Below are positions 38,444 to 46,995 of a stretch of DNA of 47,591 nucleotides, piece by piece. The translations under genes and the position numbers were made by a program. The stretch covers positions 1 to 47,591 of the forward strand of contig NZ_FXTX01000013.1 of NCBI RefSeq assembly GCF_900182795.1, written 5' to 3'. This stretch comes from Venenivibrio stagnispumantis. GTDB lineage: Bacteria; Aquificota; Aquificia; Aquificales; Hydrogenothermaceae. Below the pieces are notes generated by a model, which was not told the origin of the DNA, did no database searches, and was given only the letters and a program-made list of their open reading frames with translations. Position 1 is the stretch's first letter. The number at the start of each line of letters is the position of its first letter.

Positions 38444-40172
38444 TGCACATACCTCCTACCGGTTCTACTTTATAAACTCCAAGTTCTTTTCCTTTTGTAT
38501 CTATTATATGAACAGCACAGGCAATACATGGGTCAAAAGAATGAACCGTTCTGAGAATTTCAAGAGGTTGGTCTGGATTTGCTACTTTTGTATTACTTAC
38601 TAAGGCAGCTTCATAAGCACCCATTCTTCCTTTGTAATCTCTTGGTCCCGCATTCCAGGTAGATGGTACTACAGCTTGATAATTTGCAACTTTACCATCA
38701 ACAATTCTTACCCAATGTCCTAATGCACCTCTTGGTGCTTCTGATAATCCATATCCTTTTAGTTCTTTTCCTTTTGTTAAAGCATCATAATCAAACTTCG
38801 TCCATGTTGATAAATCTCCACGGGCACAATTTGTAGCAAGCTCATCTGCCCATTGTAACATCATATCTGCCATCATCCATGTTTCAATTGCTCTTGCAGC
38901 TGTTCTTCCTACTGTTGAGAATAGAGCAGAAGCTGGCAATCCTGCAAGTTTTAAAGCTTTATCTACATAATTTTTTATTCTTTCATCCCCTGAAGCATAT
39001 CCTACTATCATTCTTGCAAGAGGTCCAACTTCTACTCTTGTATCATCATAAATAGGAGATTTTATCCATGAATATTTTTCATTTGTTTTTAATAATCCAT
39101 CTTTATCAAATCCTGTATAATTTGGAATTGTTTGTCCATCAAAAGGATGAAGAGGTTTATCTGCATTCTCATATTTATACCAACTATGGGTTACATCTTC
39201 TGTAACTTTTTCCTGGTTAAATGGTATCACCTTAGACAAATCTTTGTTTAAAACAACTCCGGATGGGAATAAAGTTTTTCCTTTATAAAGAGGTGTATCA
39301 TCAAGAGGTAAATCTCCATAAGCAAGATAATTTCCAAGACCTGCTCCAACACCATTTAAAGCTTCATCTTTATAAGCTTCTGCTGCCATTAAAATATCCG
39401 GAATATAAGCTCTCAGTATAAAATCTCTTGTTTTTTCCAGTAATTCTTTGAATAATGCATGTCTAGATGGATTTTCTAAATCTTGAACACATGTAACACC
39501 ACCAACAACTATTGATTGAGGATGTGGATTTTTACCTCCCCATATTGCCATCATTTTAGCTGCATCTCTTTGTACTTCAAGAGCATCAAGATAATGTTTG
39601 GTTGCTATTAGATTTTGTTCAGGACTGAATTTGTATGATTTGTTTCCCCAGTATGCATTTGCAAAAGGTCCCAATCTTCCTGCTTTAACAAATTTAGTTA
39701 ATCTTTCTTGTACTGCTTTATAATCAGTAGGAGAGTTTGACCATGGATTGTCAGAATAATTTTCTGCTATTTTAGCTGCTTTGTAAGGGTCTGCTTTCAA
39801 TGCAGAAACTATATCTACCCAATCCAAAGCATGAAGATGATAAAAATGAACAACATGGTCATGAAGATATAACGAACCTTCTATTAAATTTCTAACAAGC
39901 CTTGCATTTTTAGGTATTGTTATTCCTAGTGCATGTTCAACAGCTTTTATACTTGTCCAGTAATGAACTCCAGTACAAACACCACATATTCTCATTGCCA
40001 TTAATCCGCAATCCCTTGCATCTCTACCTTTCAAAATCAGTTCTATTCCTCTAAACATTGTAGAAGAGCTATAAGCATCAATTATCCTGTTATTTTCATC
40101 AATTACAACTTCTATTCTTAAATGTCCTTCTATTCTTGTTATTGGATCTACTACTATATGTTTTGTAGCCAT
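38436..40172 (-). CDS. hyaB: Membrane-bound uptake [NiFe] hydrogenase, large subunit
   Basis: The nickel-iron site is ligated by Cys63 and Cys66 (MRICGVCTGVHY) and by the C-terminal pair in SFDPCIACAVH (Cys549 and Cys552). After His555 a 23-residue tail ends in GGMCNV. It is the peptide removed by the maturation protease once nickel is in place. The 578-residue protein belongs to the Group 1 respiratory hydrogenases. It has no export signal of its own and should travel with the small subunit through the Tat system. Confidence 0.95.
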   Translation of the reverse strand: MATKHIVVDPITRIEGHLRIEVVIDENNRIIDAYSSSTMFRGIELILKGRDARDCGLMAMRICGVCTGVHYWTSIKAVEHALGITIPKNARLVRNLIEGSLYLHDHVVHFYHLHALDWVDIVSALKADPYKAAKIAENYSDNPWSNSPTDYKAVQERLTKFVKAGRLGPFANAYWGNKSYKFSPEQNLIATKHYLDALEVQRDAAKMMAIWGGKNPHPQSIVVGGVTCVQDLENPSRHALFKELLEKTRDFILRAYIPDILMAAEAYKDEALNGVGAGLGNYLAYGDLPLDDTPLYKGKTLFPSGVVLNKDLSKVIPFNQEKVTEDVTHSWYKYENADKPLHPFDGQTIPNYTGFDKDGLLKTNEKYSWIKSPIYDDTRVEVGPLARMIVGYASGDERIKNYVDKALKLAGLPASALFSTVGRTAARAIETWMMADMMLQWADELATNCARGDLSTWTKFDYDALTKGKELKGYGLSEAPRGALGHWVRIVDGKVANYQAVVPSTWNAGPRDYKGRMGAYEAALVSNTKVANPDQPLEILRTVHSFDPCIACAVHIIDTKGKELGVYKVEPVGGMCNV

Positions 40173-40175
40173 TGT

Positions 40176-41423
40176 TTATACCTCCTTATTTGCTGAATTT
40201 TCTTTTTTTCCGGCTAAAGCACTTGATATTGCATGAATACCAATACCTATCGCCGTTGCTGTCAATATTGTTAAACCGAATTCATCAACTGTAGATTCTA
40301 CCCCTCTTTCTGCTGGTGGTGAAATAGGTGAAGCTGCAACTGGTCTTTCTGTTGCATATTTATCCCAAAAATCAGGTTCAGAACATCCTATACAACCTCT
40401 ACCCACACCTATTGGCCAGTTTGTGCCGTCATTATATCTTATTATTGAACAGTTATTGAATGTAAAAGGTCCTTTACATCCCATTTTATATAAACAGAAA
40501 TTATTTTTTGCTCCTTCATCACCCCATTCTTCTACAAATTCGCCTGCATCAAAATGTGCTCTTCTTTCGCAGTTATCATGTATTCTATATCCAAAAGCAA
40601 ATTTCGGTCTAAGTAAAGAATCAAGCTCCGGTAAACTACCTGTCATTACATAATGAAGTAAAACACCAACTATATTTGCAGGATTTGCAGGACAGGCAGG
40701 AATATTTACTATTGGTTTTCCTTTTACCACATCCATAACTCCAACTGCACCGGTTGGATTTGGATGGGCTGCAGGAATACCTCCAAAAGAAGCACATGCT
40801 CCAACAGCAATAACTGCTGCGGCATCTTTAGCTAATCTTTTAACTCTTTCAACACCTGTTTCCGGATGTCTTCCTGTTGTAAATGCATATTCCATTTTTA
40901 CAGGAATAGAACCTTCAACAAATAAAAGATATTTACCTTTAAATTCTTTTACTGCATCTTCAAGACATTTTTCTGCTTGATCTCCAGCAGCAGCCATTAA
41001 TGTTTCCTGATATTCCAAAGATATATAATCTAAAATTAATTCGTCTACTGTTGGTGCTGATGACCTTATCAAAGCCTCTGTATTTCCATCACAGTCTTGA
41101 ATATTTATCCAAATAACAGGTATTCTATTCATTAGCTCTGCTGCTTGAGCTACCAATGGTTCAAAAGATGGAGGAAGCATTAACATTGCGGTTGTGGCAG
41201 ATACCCACTTTAAAAAATCCCTTCTTGAAATTTCCCATGTTTTTAGGTATTCATGTAACTTTAAATCTTCTTCTCTTATCGGCCTGCTATTAGCTAAGTG
41301 TTGGAGATGATTTTCAATTTGCCTGTAAAGAGATTTGTAGTATTCATCCCCTTTATTTGTGTTGATTAAATTTGTTGGTTTTGTGAAAAGCTGTCGGAGC
41401 GAATCTCTACTGAAGAACTGCAT
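40176..41423 (-). CDS. hyaA: Membrane-bound uptake [NiFe] hydrogenase, small subunit
   Basis: The Tat signal SRRDFLKW is at residues 66-73, with the hydrophobic part to about 95. It is preceded by a long hydrophilic extension, whereas relatives usually have about 10-30 residues before the twin Arg. The start is nevertheless well supported by GGGAGGT before ATG 41423. The proximal cluster motif reads DCDGNTEA with Cys111; Asn114 stands where many Group 1 enzymes have a second Cys. Medial and distal cluster ligands are in the region from HDNCERRAHF to GRGCIGCSEPDFWD. A C-terminal helix (GLTILTATAIGIGIHAISSAL) anchors it in the membrane. Confidence 0.94.
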   Translation of the reverse strand: MQFFSRDSLRQLFTKPTNLINTNKGDEYYKSLYRQIENHLQHLANSRPIREEDLKLHEYLKTWEISRRDFLKWVSATTAMLMLPPSFEPLVAQAAELMNRIPVIWINIQDCDGNTEALIRSSAPTVDELILDYISLEYQETLMAAAGDQAEKCLEDAVKEFKGKYLLFVEGSIPVKMEYAFTTGRHPETGVERVKRLAKDAAAVIAVGACASFGGIPAAHPNPTGAVGVMDVVKGKPIVNIPACPANPANIVGVLLHYVMTGSLPELDSLLRPKFAFGYRIHDNCERRAHFDAGEFVEEWGDEGAKNNFCLYKMGCKGPFTFNNCSIIRYNDGTNWPIGVGRGCIGCSEPDFWDKYATERPVAASPISPPAERGVESTVDEFGLTILTATAIGIGIHAISSALAGKKENSANKEV

Positions 41424-41460
41424 GACTATTACCTCCCAAATTTAATAAATATTCATTCAA

Positions 41461-41489
41461 AATATAAATTAAAAAAATCAAAAAGTCAA
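41461..41489 (-). promoter_or_regulatory. Promoter of the uptake hydrogenase structural genes
   Basis: Minus strand -35 TTGACT (41489-41484), a 17-base spacer and -10 TATATT (41466-41461). TGAATATTTATTAA follows five bases after the -10. It lies between hypA and hyaA, so structural and hyp genes can be expressed separately. Confidence 0.7.
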
Positions 41490-41505
41490 CTATATTCAAT
41501 TATTC

Positions 41506-41850
41506 TTATATTTGCATCTCCAAGGATAAAAGATACATATCTTCACCATCTAAAATATTTATATTAAAGCTTTTACAATAAGGACAGATAAATTCATTTT
41601 CTTTTATAACAAACTCTTTCTTACAATCTTCACATATTGCTATGATTTCTTGTATAATCATTTCAAGTTTAGCATTTTCACAAATGGTTTTTTCTTTAAA
41701 TGTATCAAAAGCAAGTTCCAATAAATGTGGCTCTATTCCTGATAATCTTCCTATTTTAACAACAACTTTATCTACAGATTTAGCATTATGTTCCTTTGCA
41801 TTTTTTTCTATCAAATCTAATAAACTTTGGACAACAGAGAATTCATGCAT
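41506..41850 (-). CDS. hypA: Hydrogenase nickel-insertion protein HypA
   Basis: The 114-residue nickel metallochaperone begins [11 protein letters not shown], with His2 in the nickel site. It carries a zinc loop of two CxxC pairs (CEDCKKEF and CPYC). It normally hands nickel to the large subunit with the GTPase HypB, which is not encoded here. The ATG overlaps or touches the hypE stop, giving the order hypC-hypD-hypE-hypA. Confidence 0.93.
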   Translation of the reverse strand: MHEFSVVQSLLDLIEKNAKEHNAKSVDKVVVKIGRLSGIEPHLLELAFDTFKEKTICENAKLEMIIQEIIAICEDCKKEFVIKENEFICPYCKSFNINILDGEDMYLLSLEMQI

Positions 41851-42849
41851 TTAACATATCCTTGGTAGTAATTCTCCTGAAGGAGGTTCCATTATTCTTT
41901 TTGTTCCATGGGTTGTTTTTAAAATAACTTTCTTATCTGTTCCGTCGATTACTTTTCCAATAATCTCTGCTTCTTTACCGAGAGGATGCTTTTTTAGAAT
42001 TTCCAATAAACTTTCTGCATCATTTTTATCAACTGCAAACACTATTTTGCCTTCATTAGCAAGGTTATAACTTTCTAAACCAACTAATTCGCATAACCCC
42101 TGTACTTCATTTTTTATTGGAATTTTTCCTTCTTCTATTTCTATATTAACATTGGAGCTGAAAGCCCATTCATTTAAAACAGCAGATAATCCACCTCTTG
42201 TTGGATCTCTCATTGCTTTTATTTTAATATCATTATTTATCACATATTCTACTAAATCCCATAAAGATGCACAATCAGATTCTAAATCAAGCTCCATTTC
42301 CATACCTTCTCTTTCTGCCATTATGCAAGCACCATGATCTCCTATTGTTCCGGATACAATAATAATATCACCTTCAGATAAATTGGAAGCAGATAAACCT
42401 TCATAAATAACTTTTCCAATACCGGCTGTATTTATAAAGATTTTATCTATACTACCTTTTGGTACAACCTTAGTGTCTCCTGTAACAATTAAGACCCCTG
42501 ATTTTTTACTTTCTTCTGCCATTGATTTAACTATCTTTTCTAAATCATCGTAATCAAAACCTTCTTCAATAATGAAAGATACACTTAAATATAATGGTCT
42601 TGCTCCCATCACTGATAAATCATTTACTGTTCCGGCTATAGATAATTTTCCTATATTGCCTCCTTTAAAAAATATCGGTGAAACAGTAAATGAATCTGTC
42701 GTAAAAGCTATTTTTGAGTTTATATCCAAAATAGCAGAATCTTCCATTTTTTCTAATATCTCATTTGAAAAATATTTAAAAAATAAATCTTTGATTAATT
42801 TTTGAGTTTCTTCTCCACCACCGCCGTGAGATAATAAAATCTTCTTCAA
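41851..42849 (-). CDS. hypE: Hydrogenase maturation protein HypE
   Basis: HypE accepts the carbamoyl group from HypF on its C-terminal Cys and dehydrates it to thiocyanate with ATP. The AIR-synthase-like fold is evident (LSHGGGGEETQKLI, FTTDSFTVSPIFFKGGNIGKLSIAGTVNDL). The protein ends exactly in PRIC, the modified Cys being the last residue. It has 332 residues and begins two bases after the hypD stop. Confidence 0.95.
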   Translation of the reverse strand: MKKILLSHGGGGEETQKLIKDLFFKYFSNEILEKMEDSAILDINSKIAFTTDSFTVSPIFFKGGNIGKLSIAGTVNDLSVMGARPLYLSVSFIIEEGFDYDDLEKIVKSMAEESKKSGVLIVTGDTKVVPKGSIDKIFINTAGIGKVIYEGLSASNLSEGDIIIVSGTIGDHGACIMAEREGMEMELDLESDCASLWDLVEYVINNDIKIKAMRDPTRGGLSAVLNEWAFSSNVNIEIEEGKIPIKNEVQGLCELVGLESYNLANEGKIVFAVDKNDAESLLEILKKHPLGKEAEIIGKVIDGTDKKVILKTTHGTKRIMEPPSGELLPRIC

Positions 42850-42851
42850 TT

Positions 42852-43967
42852 TTAAACCTCTTTTATACTGTATTTATAATAAGCAGCACAGGCTCCCTCA
42901 GAAGATACCATACATGCACCAACCGGATTTTCCGGCTTACATGCTGTGCCAAATATTTTACAATCATAAGGTTTTGCTTTACCTTTTAATATATCGCCAC
43001 AAATACATAATTTATGGTCATCTATTGGTGTATCTGGAAGAATATCTTTGAAAATATTTTCTGCATCTAAATAACTATACTCTTTTTTCAATTTTAATGC
43101 TGAAAAAGGTATATCTCCAATGCCTCTCCATCTAAAACTTTCTCTCAATTCTAAATATTTATTAATCATTTCTTGTGCTTTTTTATTTCCTTCCCAATTA
43201 ACAGCTCTTGAATACTGAATCTCTACCGTGCTTTTTCCTTTTTTAAACTGTTTTATTATCATCAATATACTTTCCATAATATCAACTGGTTCAAATCCGG
43301 CTACAACAACAGGTGTATTATATAAATTTACTATTTCTTTATAAATTTTTGCACCGGTGATTACAGACACATGGGATGGCCCTATAAATGCATCTATATT
43401 GCTATCTTTACTATCCATTATTGCTTTAATAGGTGGTGGAACCAAAACATGGTTAATATGGAAATAGATATTTTTAATATTTAAATTAATAACTCTTTCT
43501 ATTAAAGCTGCTGTCATAGGTGTCGTGGTCTCAAATCCTATAGCAAAATATATTATATTTTTATCCGGATTTTTTAATGCTATATCTAATATATCAAATG
43601 GAGAGTATAAAACTTTTATATTTTTACCTTTTGCTCTCTCTTTTTGTAATGAACTTTTTGAACCGGGTACTCTTATCATATCCCCTAAAGTTGCAACAAT
43701 ATTTCTTTCATCTTGGGCTAATTCTATTGCATGGTCTATTCTCTCTTTTGGCATTATGCAGACAGGACATCCTGGACCATGTATAAAATTTATATTTTCA
43801 TGTAATAGCTGTTTAATGCCGTATTTCATTATAGTATGGGTATGGCCACCGCAAACTTCCATAATATTTATATTTTCTACAGATTTTGCCTCCTCTTTTA
43901 TTAATTTAGATAATGCTAATATTCTTTTACTGTCCCTGAAATCTTTGATAAAATCTACTTTATTCAT
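42852..43967 (-). CDS. hypD: Hydrogenase maturation protein HypD
   Basis: This iron-sulfur scaffold assembles the Fe(CN)2CO unit with HypC. Landmarks are EVCGGHTHTIMKYG with the iron-binding Cys, HGPGCPVCIMP, FAIGFETTTP and the C-terminal cluster Cys residues (KLCICGDILKG, FGTACKPENPVGACMVSSEGACAAYYKY). It has 371 residues and overlaps the hypC end by eight bases. Confidence 0.95.
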   Translation of the reverse strand: MNKVDFIKDFRDSKRILALSKLIKEEAKSVENINIMEVCGGHTHTIMKYGIKQLLHENINFIHGPGCPVCIMPKERIDHAIELAQDERNIVATLGDMIRVPGSKSSLQKERAKGKNIKVLYSPFDILDIALKNPDKNIIYFAIGFETTTPMTAALIERVINLNIKNIYFHINHVLVPPPIKAIMDSKDSNIDAFIGPSHVSVITGAKIYKEIVNLYNTPVVVAGFEPVDIMESILMIIKQFKKGKSTVEIQYSRAVNWEGNKKAQEMINKYLELRESFRWRGIGDIPFSALKLKKEYSYLDAENIFKDILPDTPIDDHKLCICGDILKGKAKPYDCKIFGTACKPENPVGACMVSSEGACAAYYKYSIKEV

Positions 43968-44208
43968 TTTTAAATTCCTCTTCTTCTAACTTGCTTATAA
44001 TCTCTTCATATACTTTAATACTTTCAAGGGCATCTTCTTCATTCAATTTTGTTATAGCATATCCTACATGAATAAGGACATAATCTCCAATAGATACTTC
44101 TTCTGGCATTAAATCAAGAGAAACTTTTCTTTTTACCCCCATTGTATCCACAATTGCAAAATTGTCTTCTAATATTTCTACTATTTTAGATGGTATTGAT
44201 AAACACAT
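43960..44208 (-). CDS. hypC: Hydrogenase maturation chaperone HypC
   Basis: This small chaperone begins MCLSIPSKIV, with the essential Cys2 that holds the Fe(CN)2CO unit with HypD. The 82-residue OB-fold protein has a helical acidic tail. GAGGTGAAA precedes the ATG. It is the first gene of the hypCDEA operon, just behind the Group 2 hydrogenase large subunit. Confidence 0.94.
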   Translation of the reverse strand: MCLSIPSKIVEILEDNFAIVDTMGVKRKVSLDLMPEEVSIGDYVLIHVGYAITKLNEEDALESIKVYEEIISKLEEEEFKNE

Positions 44209-44222
44209 ATTTTCACCTCTCT

Positions 44223-44238
44223 GATGAACGATTATTCA
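44223..44238 (-). promoter_or_regulatory. Palindromic operator candidate before hypC
   Basis: On the minus strand ATGAATAATCGTTCAT is an inverted repeat ATGAA-N6-TTCAT placed two bases after the hypC -10, near the expected transcription start. Its size is compatible with a TetR-type dimer site. A related but less symmetric sequence follows the cydA and hyaA -10 boxes. Confidence 0.45.
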
Positions 44239-44240
44239 TT

Positions 44241-44269
44241 AATATAGAATAGATTAATTATTTTGTCAA
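44241..44269 (-). promoter_or_regulatory. Promoter of the hypCDEA operon
   Basis: Minus strand -35 TTGACA (44269-44264), a 17-base spacer and -10 TATATT (44246-44241), in the 70-base gap between the Group 2 large subunit stop and hypC. It has the same architecture as the cydA promoter. Confidence 0.75.
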
Positions 44270-44278
44270 GAGTTTTTT

Positions 44279-45646
44279 TCAATGAGTAGTACAAACAGAA
44301 CATATATCAAAACTTCTTAAAACCATATGGGCTTTTATGTTAGAGTCTAAACCGATAATTGCTTTTTCCGCCGGTGAAGGATATTTTTCATCTCTTGATG
44401 TAAGATTCCATACGGTAGGTGTAATAATATTATATTCTTCTATGTTTCCATTTTTTATAACAACTTGATGAATAAGAGAACCTCTTGCAGCTTCAGTAAT
44501 ACCTGTGCCTTGACCGGAAAGTTTCTTAATATCCATCTGAGGTTTTATATAAGAACTTTCTTTTAGGTTTATACTCAGTAACCAGTTTTTCATAGAAAAA
44601 AGCAGTTTTATAATTTCATCTAATCTTGCTAAAACCCTAACAAGAAAACTATCAGAAAATTTATTTAGCATATCCAGAAAAAGATTATCTTCATTTAAAA
44701 TTCTTCTTGCAAGAGGACCTGTTTCCATAGGAAGTTTATCATAATGGACACCTTTAGCCCATGTATATCTTTTTTCATCTAATTTTATATCAAAATTTTT
44801 AGTCAAATAAGAATAACTATCTATTTCTTTTATTTTATTAAGATCAAATTTTACCTTTTTCTTTTTTATAACTCCTTTTTTTATGCAAGGTAAAATATCA
44901 CCTAAGGTTATAAATCTTTTATAAGCAGTTCCTATATTCTCCATATTTAAACTGAAAGTCATTTCTATAAATCTTTTTAAATCTCCATCTTTTAATATAT
45001 TAATAAGCTCTTCAAAAGACGAAGTAGCTAAATATTTTTCAGCATCTATTCCCAGTATTTCATCTTCAAAAAATTTTATTAAATAATCTACAATAGATAT
45101 TGCAGAAATTATATCAGTAGTTATCGGATCAGATACAACACCACCTGGAACAGCATAAGATGTATGAGGCCATTGACCTCCAAAAATGGATATAACCTTA
45201 ACAATTTCACTACTTGCCTTTAAGCCTTTTTGCCATTGCAAACCTTTTATAGGCTCATAATATATTTTCATATTTTCATTAAAATATAAAAAATCCGGTA
45301 TCAAAAAAAGATAAAACCATCTAATATGATTTTGAATAATTTCTGCTGCTAATGTAATATTTCTAATTAATTTTGCTTTTTCTGTAATTTTTATCTCATA
45401 TCCATTTTTATTATATATATCTTCAATAGCATTAACCGTAGCTATAAGATGGGCATGTCCACATATACCGCAAACCCTTGGAGAAATAACTAAAGCATCC
45501 AAAACAGGTTTATTTCTTAATATAAATTCAAATCCTCTAAAATTAGGAGCTATAATTAATGCATCTTTAATCGTATTATCTTCCCACATTAATTTTAATT
45601 CAATCTCTCCCTCAACTCTATTCAAAATCTCTTTTTTTATTTTCAT
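44279..45646 (-). CDS. Group 2 (Aquificae-type) [NiFe] hydrogenase, large subunit, without C-terminal peptide
   Basis: The 455-residue protein ligates the metal site with Cys59 and Cys62 (PRVCGICGHAHL) and the final FDICSVCTTH. It stops immediately at the His that in most large subunits is the cleavage point, so there is no tail to remove. The usual DPC is DIC here. Mature-length ends of this sort are known from regulatory hydrogenases such as HoxC. The Group 2d placement is inferred from the small-subunit motif, missing export signal and likely host. It overlaps the small subunit gene by four bases. Confidence 0.85.
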   Translation of the reverse strand: MKIKKEILNRVEGEIELKLMWEDNTIKDALIIAPNFRGFEFILRNKPVLDALVISPRVCGICGHAHLIATVNAIEDIYNKNGYEIKITEKAKLIRNITLAAEIIQNHIRWFYLFLIPDFLYFNENMKIYYEPIKGLQWQKGLKASSEIVKVISIFGGQWPHTSYAVPGGVVSDPITTDIISAISIVDYLIKFFEDEILGIDAEKYLATSSFEELINILKDGDLKRFIEMTFSLNMENIGTAYKRFITLGDILPCIKKGVIKKKKVKFDLNKIKEIDSYSYLTKNFDIKLDEKRYTWAKGVHYDKLPMETGPLARRILNEDNLFLDMLNKFSDSFLVRVLARLDEIIKLLFSMKNWLLSINLKESSYIKPQMDIKKLSGQGTGITEAARGSLIHQVVIKNGNIEEYNIITPTVWNLTSRDEKYPSPAEKAIIGLDSNIKAHMVLRSFDICSVCTTH

Positions 45647-46551
45647 TCTGTTTCTTCCAATTTATTTTCTAATCTCTCATTTTTAAAAGTTTTTGCTACA
45701 CCGGAAATCATTATATATGCTCTTTTAGAAATGCCAAGAGGAATATCCTCAGGAATACCAATATTCTTTTTTGTTTCAAACATATTTTTACGTGGAAAAT
45801 CAAACTCAGTACAACCTATACATGGCATACCTGCTCTTGTTTTTGAAGAAGTATTATTCCATAGAATTTTATTACATGACGAATGGGTCATAGGTCCCCT
45901 ACATCCAAGATCTATAAATAAACAACCTTCTTTTTTACCAAACTCTGTTGTCTCAACCTTCCATTCAAAATATTCATTCCTTATACAGCCGTCATGAGTC
46001 AAATACATATATAACTCTTTTGGTCTGTTATATTTATCTAATTTTATTTCATATCCATAATGCAATTGCAATATTGTTCTAATTATCCATTCAGGATGTG
46101 CTGGGCAACCTGATATATTTATAACAGGATAATTTTTTCTGGTTTTAAAATCTTCGGCCAAATATCTATTTTTCTCTTTAAATTTAAATTGTAGACCTTT
46201 TATATCATCTCTATATAAAGCAGGAATATTCCCAAATGATGCACAATTACCAACAGCTATAATGTAATCTGTTTTTGGAATTATCTTTTCTAATATCTCT
46301 ACAATAGAAAAATTTCCTAATCTGCAGATATCTTTATTCTTTGTAATAGCTCCTTCAATTACTAAAAAATTCAGATTTATATCTCCATTTTCAATTTTAT
46401 CAATAATTTGAAATAAATCGTCGGAATAGCTCATAGCTGGATGATAAAGAATATTTATAGATTTAAGAAATATATCTATATTTTCAGCACAAAAAAAAGA
46501 TTGGGTATTACCATTACAACTAAGTCCCTGTATCCATAATAAATTACTCAT
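45643..46551 (-). CDS. Group 2 (Aquificae-type) [NiFe] hydrogenase, small subunit
   Basis: The small subunit starts directly at the mature fold (MSNLLWIQGLSCNGNTQSFF) with no Tat signal, and it has no C-terminal membrane helix, so the enzyme is cytoplasmic. The CxGN motif (Cys12, Asn15) at the proximal cluster matches Group 2 enzymes such as cyanobacterial HupS. Other cluster ligands are seen around VGNCASFGNIPA, INISGCPAHPEW, THDGCIRNEYFEW and GMPCIGCTEFDFP. At 302 residues it has the normal core size. It is two bases downstream of the TetR remnant. Confidence 0.88.
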   Translation of the reverse strand: MSNLLWIQGLSCNGNTQSFFCAENIDIFLKSINILYHPAMSYSDDLFQIIDKIENGDINLNFLVIEGAITKNKDICRLGNFSIVEILEKIIPKTDYIIAVGNCASFGNIPALYRDDIKGLQFKFKEKNRYLAEDFKTRKNYPVINISGCPAHPEWIIRTILQLHYGYEIKLDKYNRPKELYMYLTHDGCIRNEYFEWKVETTEFGKKEGCLFIDLGCRGPMTHSSCNKILWNNTSSKTRAGMPCIGCTEFDFPRKNMFETKKNIGIPEDIPLGISKRAYIMISGVAKTFKNERLENKLEETE

Positions 46552-46553
46552 AA

Positions 46554-46995
46554 TTAATCACTTTTTAAAGCTCTCCATATATTTTCTGCTATCTCGTTTG
46601 AGTATGATAATAAATCGTACGGAAGAACATTTTCACCATGTAAAAATACAATACCGCCAAGTGGCCCCATTATTGTAACAAAAGCTGTGAAAAAATCCTG
46701 TTGTCTTAAATCTCCTTTTTTTGCTCCTTCCTCTAAAAATATTGCCAATTCTGTAACCACATCACCTACGCATAAAAATCCCTCACATCCTTCCTTAAAG
46801 ACTTCCCTATTAGATAAAAATACTCTCAGAAAATAATCAATCAATTCAGGTTTTTCTGTAGCAAGTTGCAAAAATCTTTCTACAAGAAGATAAATTTTTT
46901 CTTTCGTAGGAATATCCAATTTTGAAATTTCTCTTATTTTTTTGCCAAGTAATTTAGAAGAATATTGCATAATATATTTAGCAAGTTCTTCTTTG
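46554..46995 (-). pseudogene. TetR-family regulator lacking its DNA-binding domain
   Basis: The reading frame encodes a TetR-type C-terminal ligand-binding domain (LLVERFLQLATEKPELIDYFLRVFLSNREVF and later helices). Upstream the homology ends at KEELAKYIMQYSSKLL, the residues that directly follow the helix-turn-helix in this family. Beyond about 46995 the sequence belongs to the insertion element, and a stop lies in frame near 47040. The roughly 45-residue DNA-binding domain is therefore missing. A product from an internal ATG such as 46970 could fold and dimerise but could not bind DNA in the usual way. The gene immediately precedes the Group 2 hydrogenase and was probably its regulator. Confidence 0.75.

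Noticed and set aside
43525-43989. A 154-codon plus-strand frame opposite hypD
   Set aside because: It mirrors the codons of the well-recognised hypD gene and has no start signal or recognisable product.
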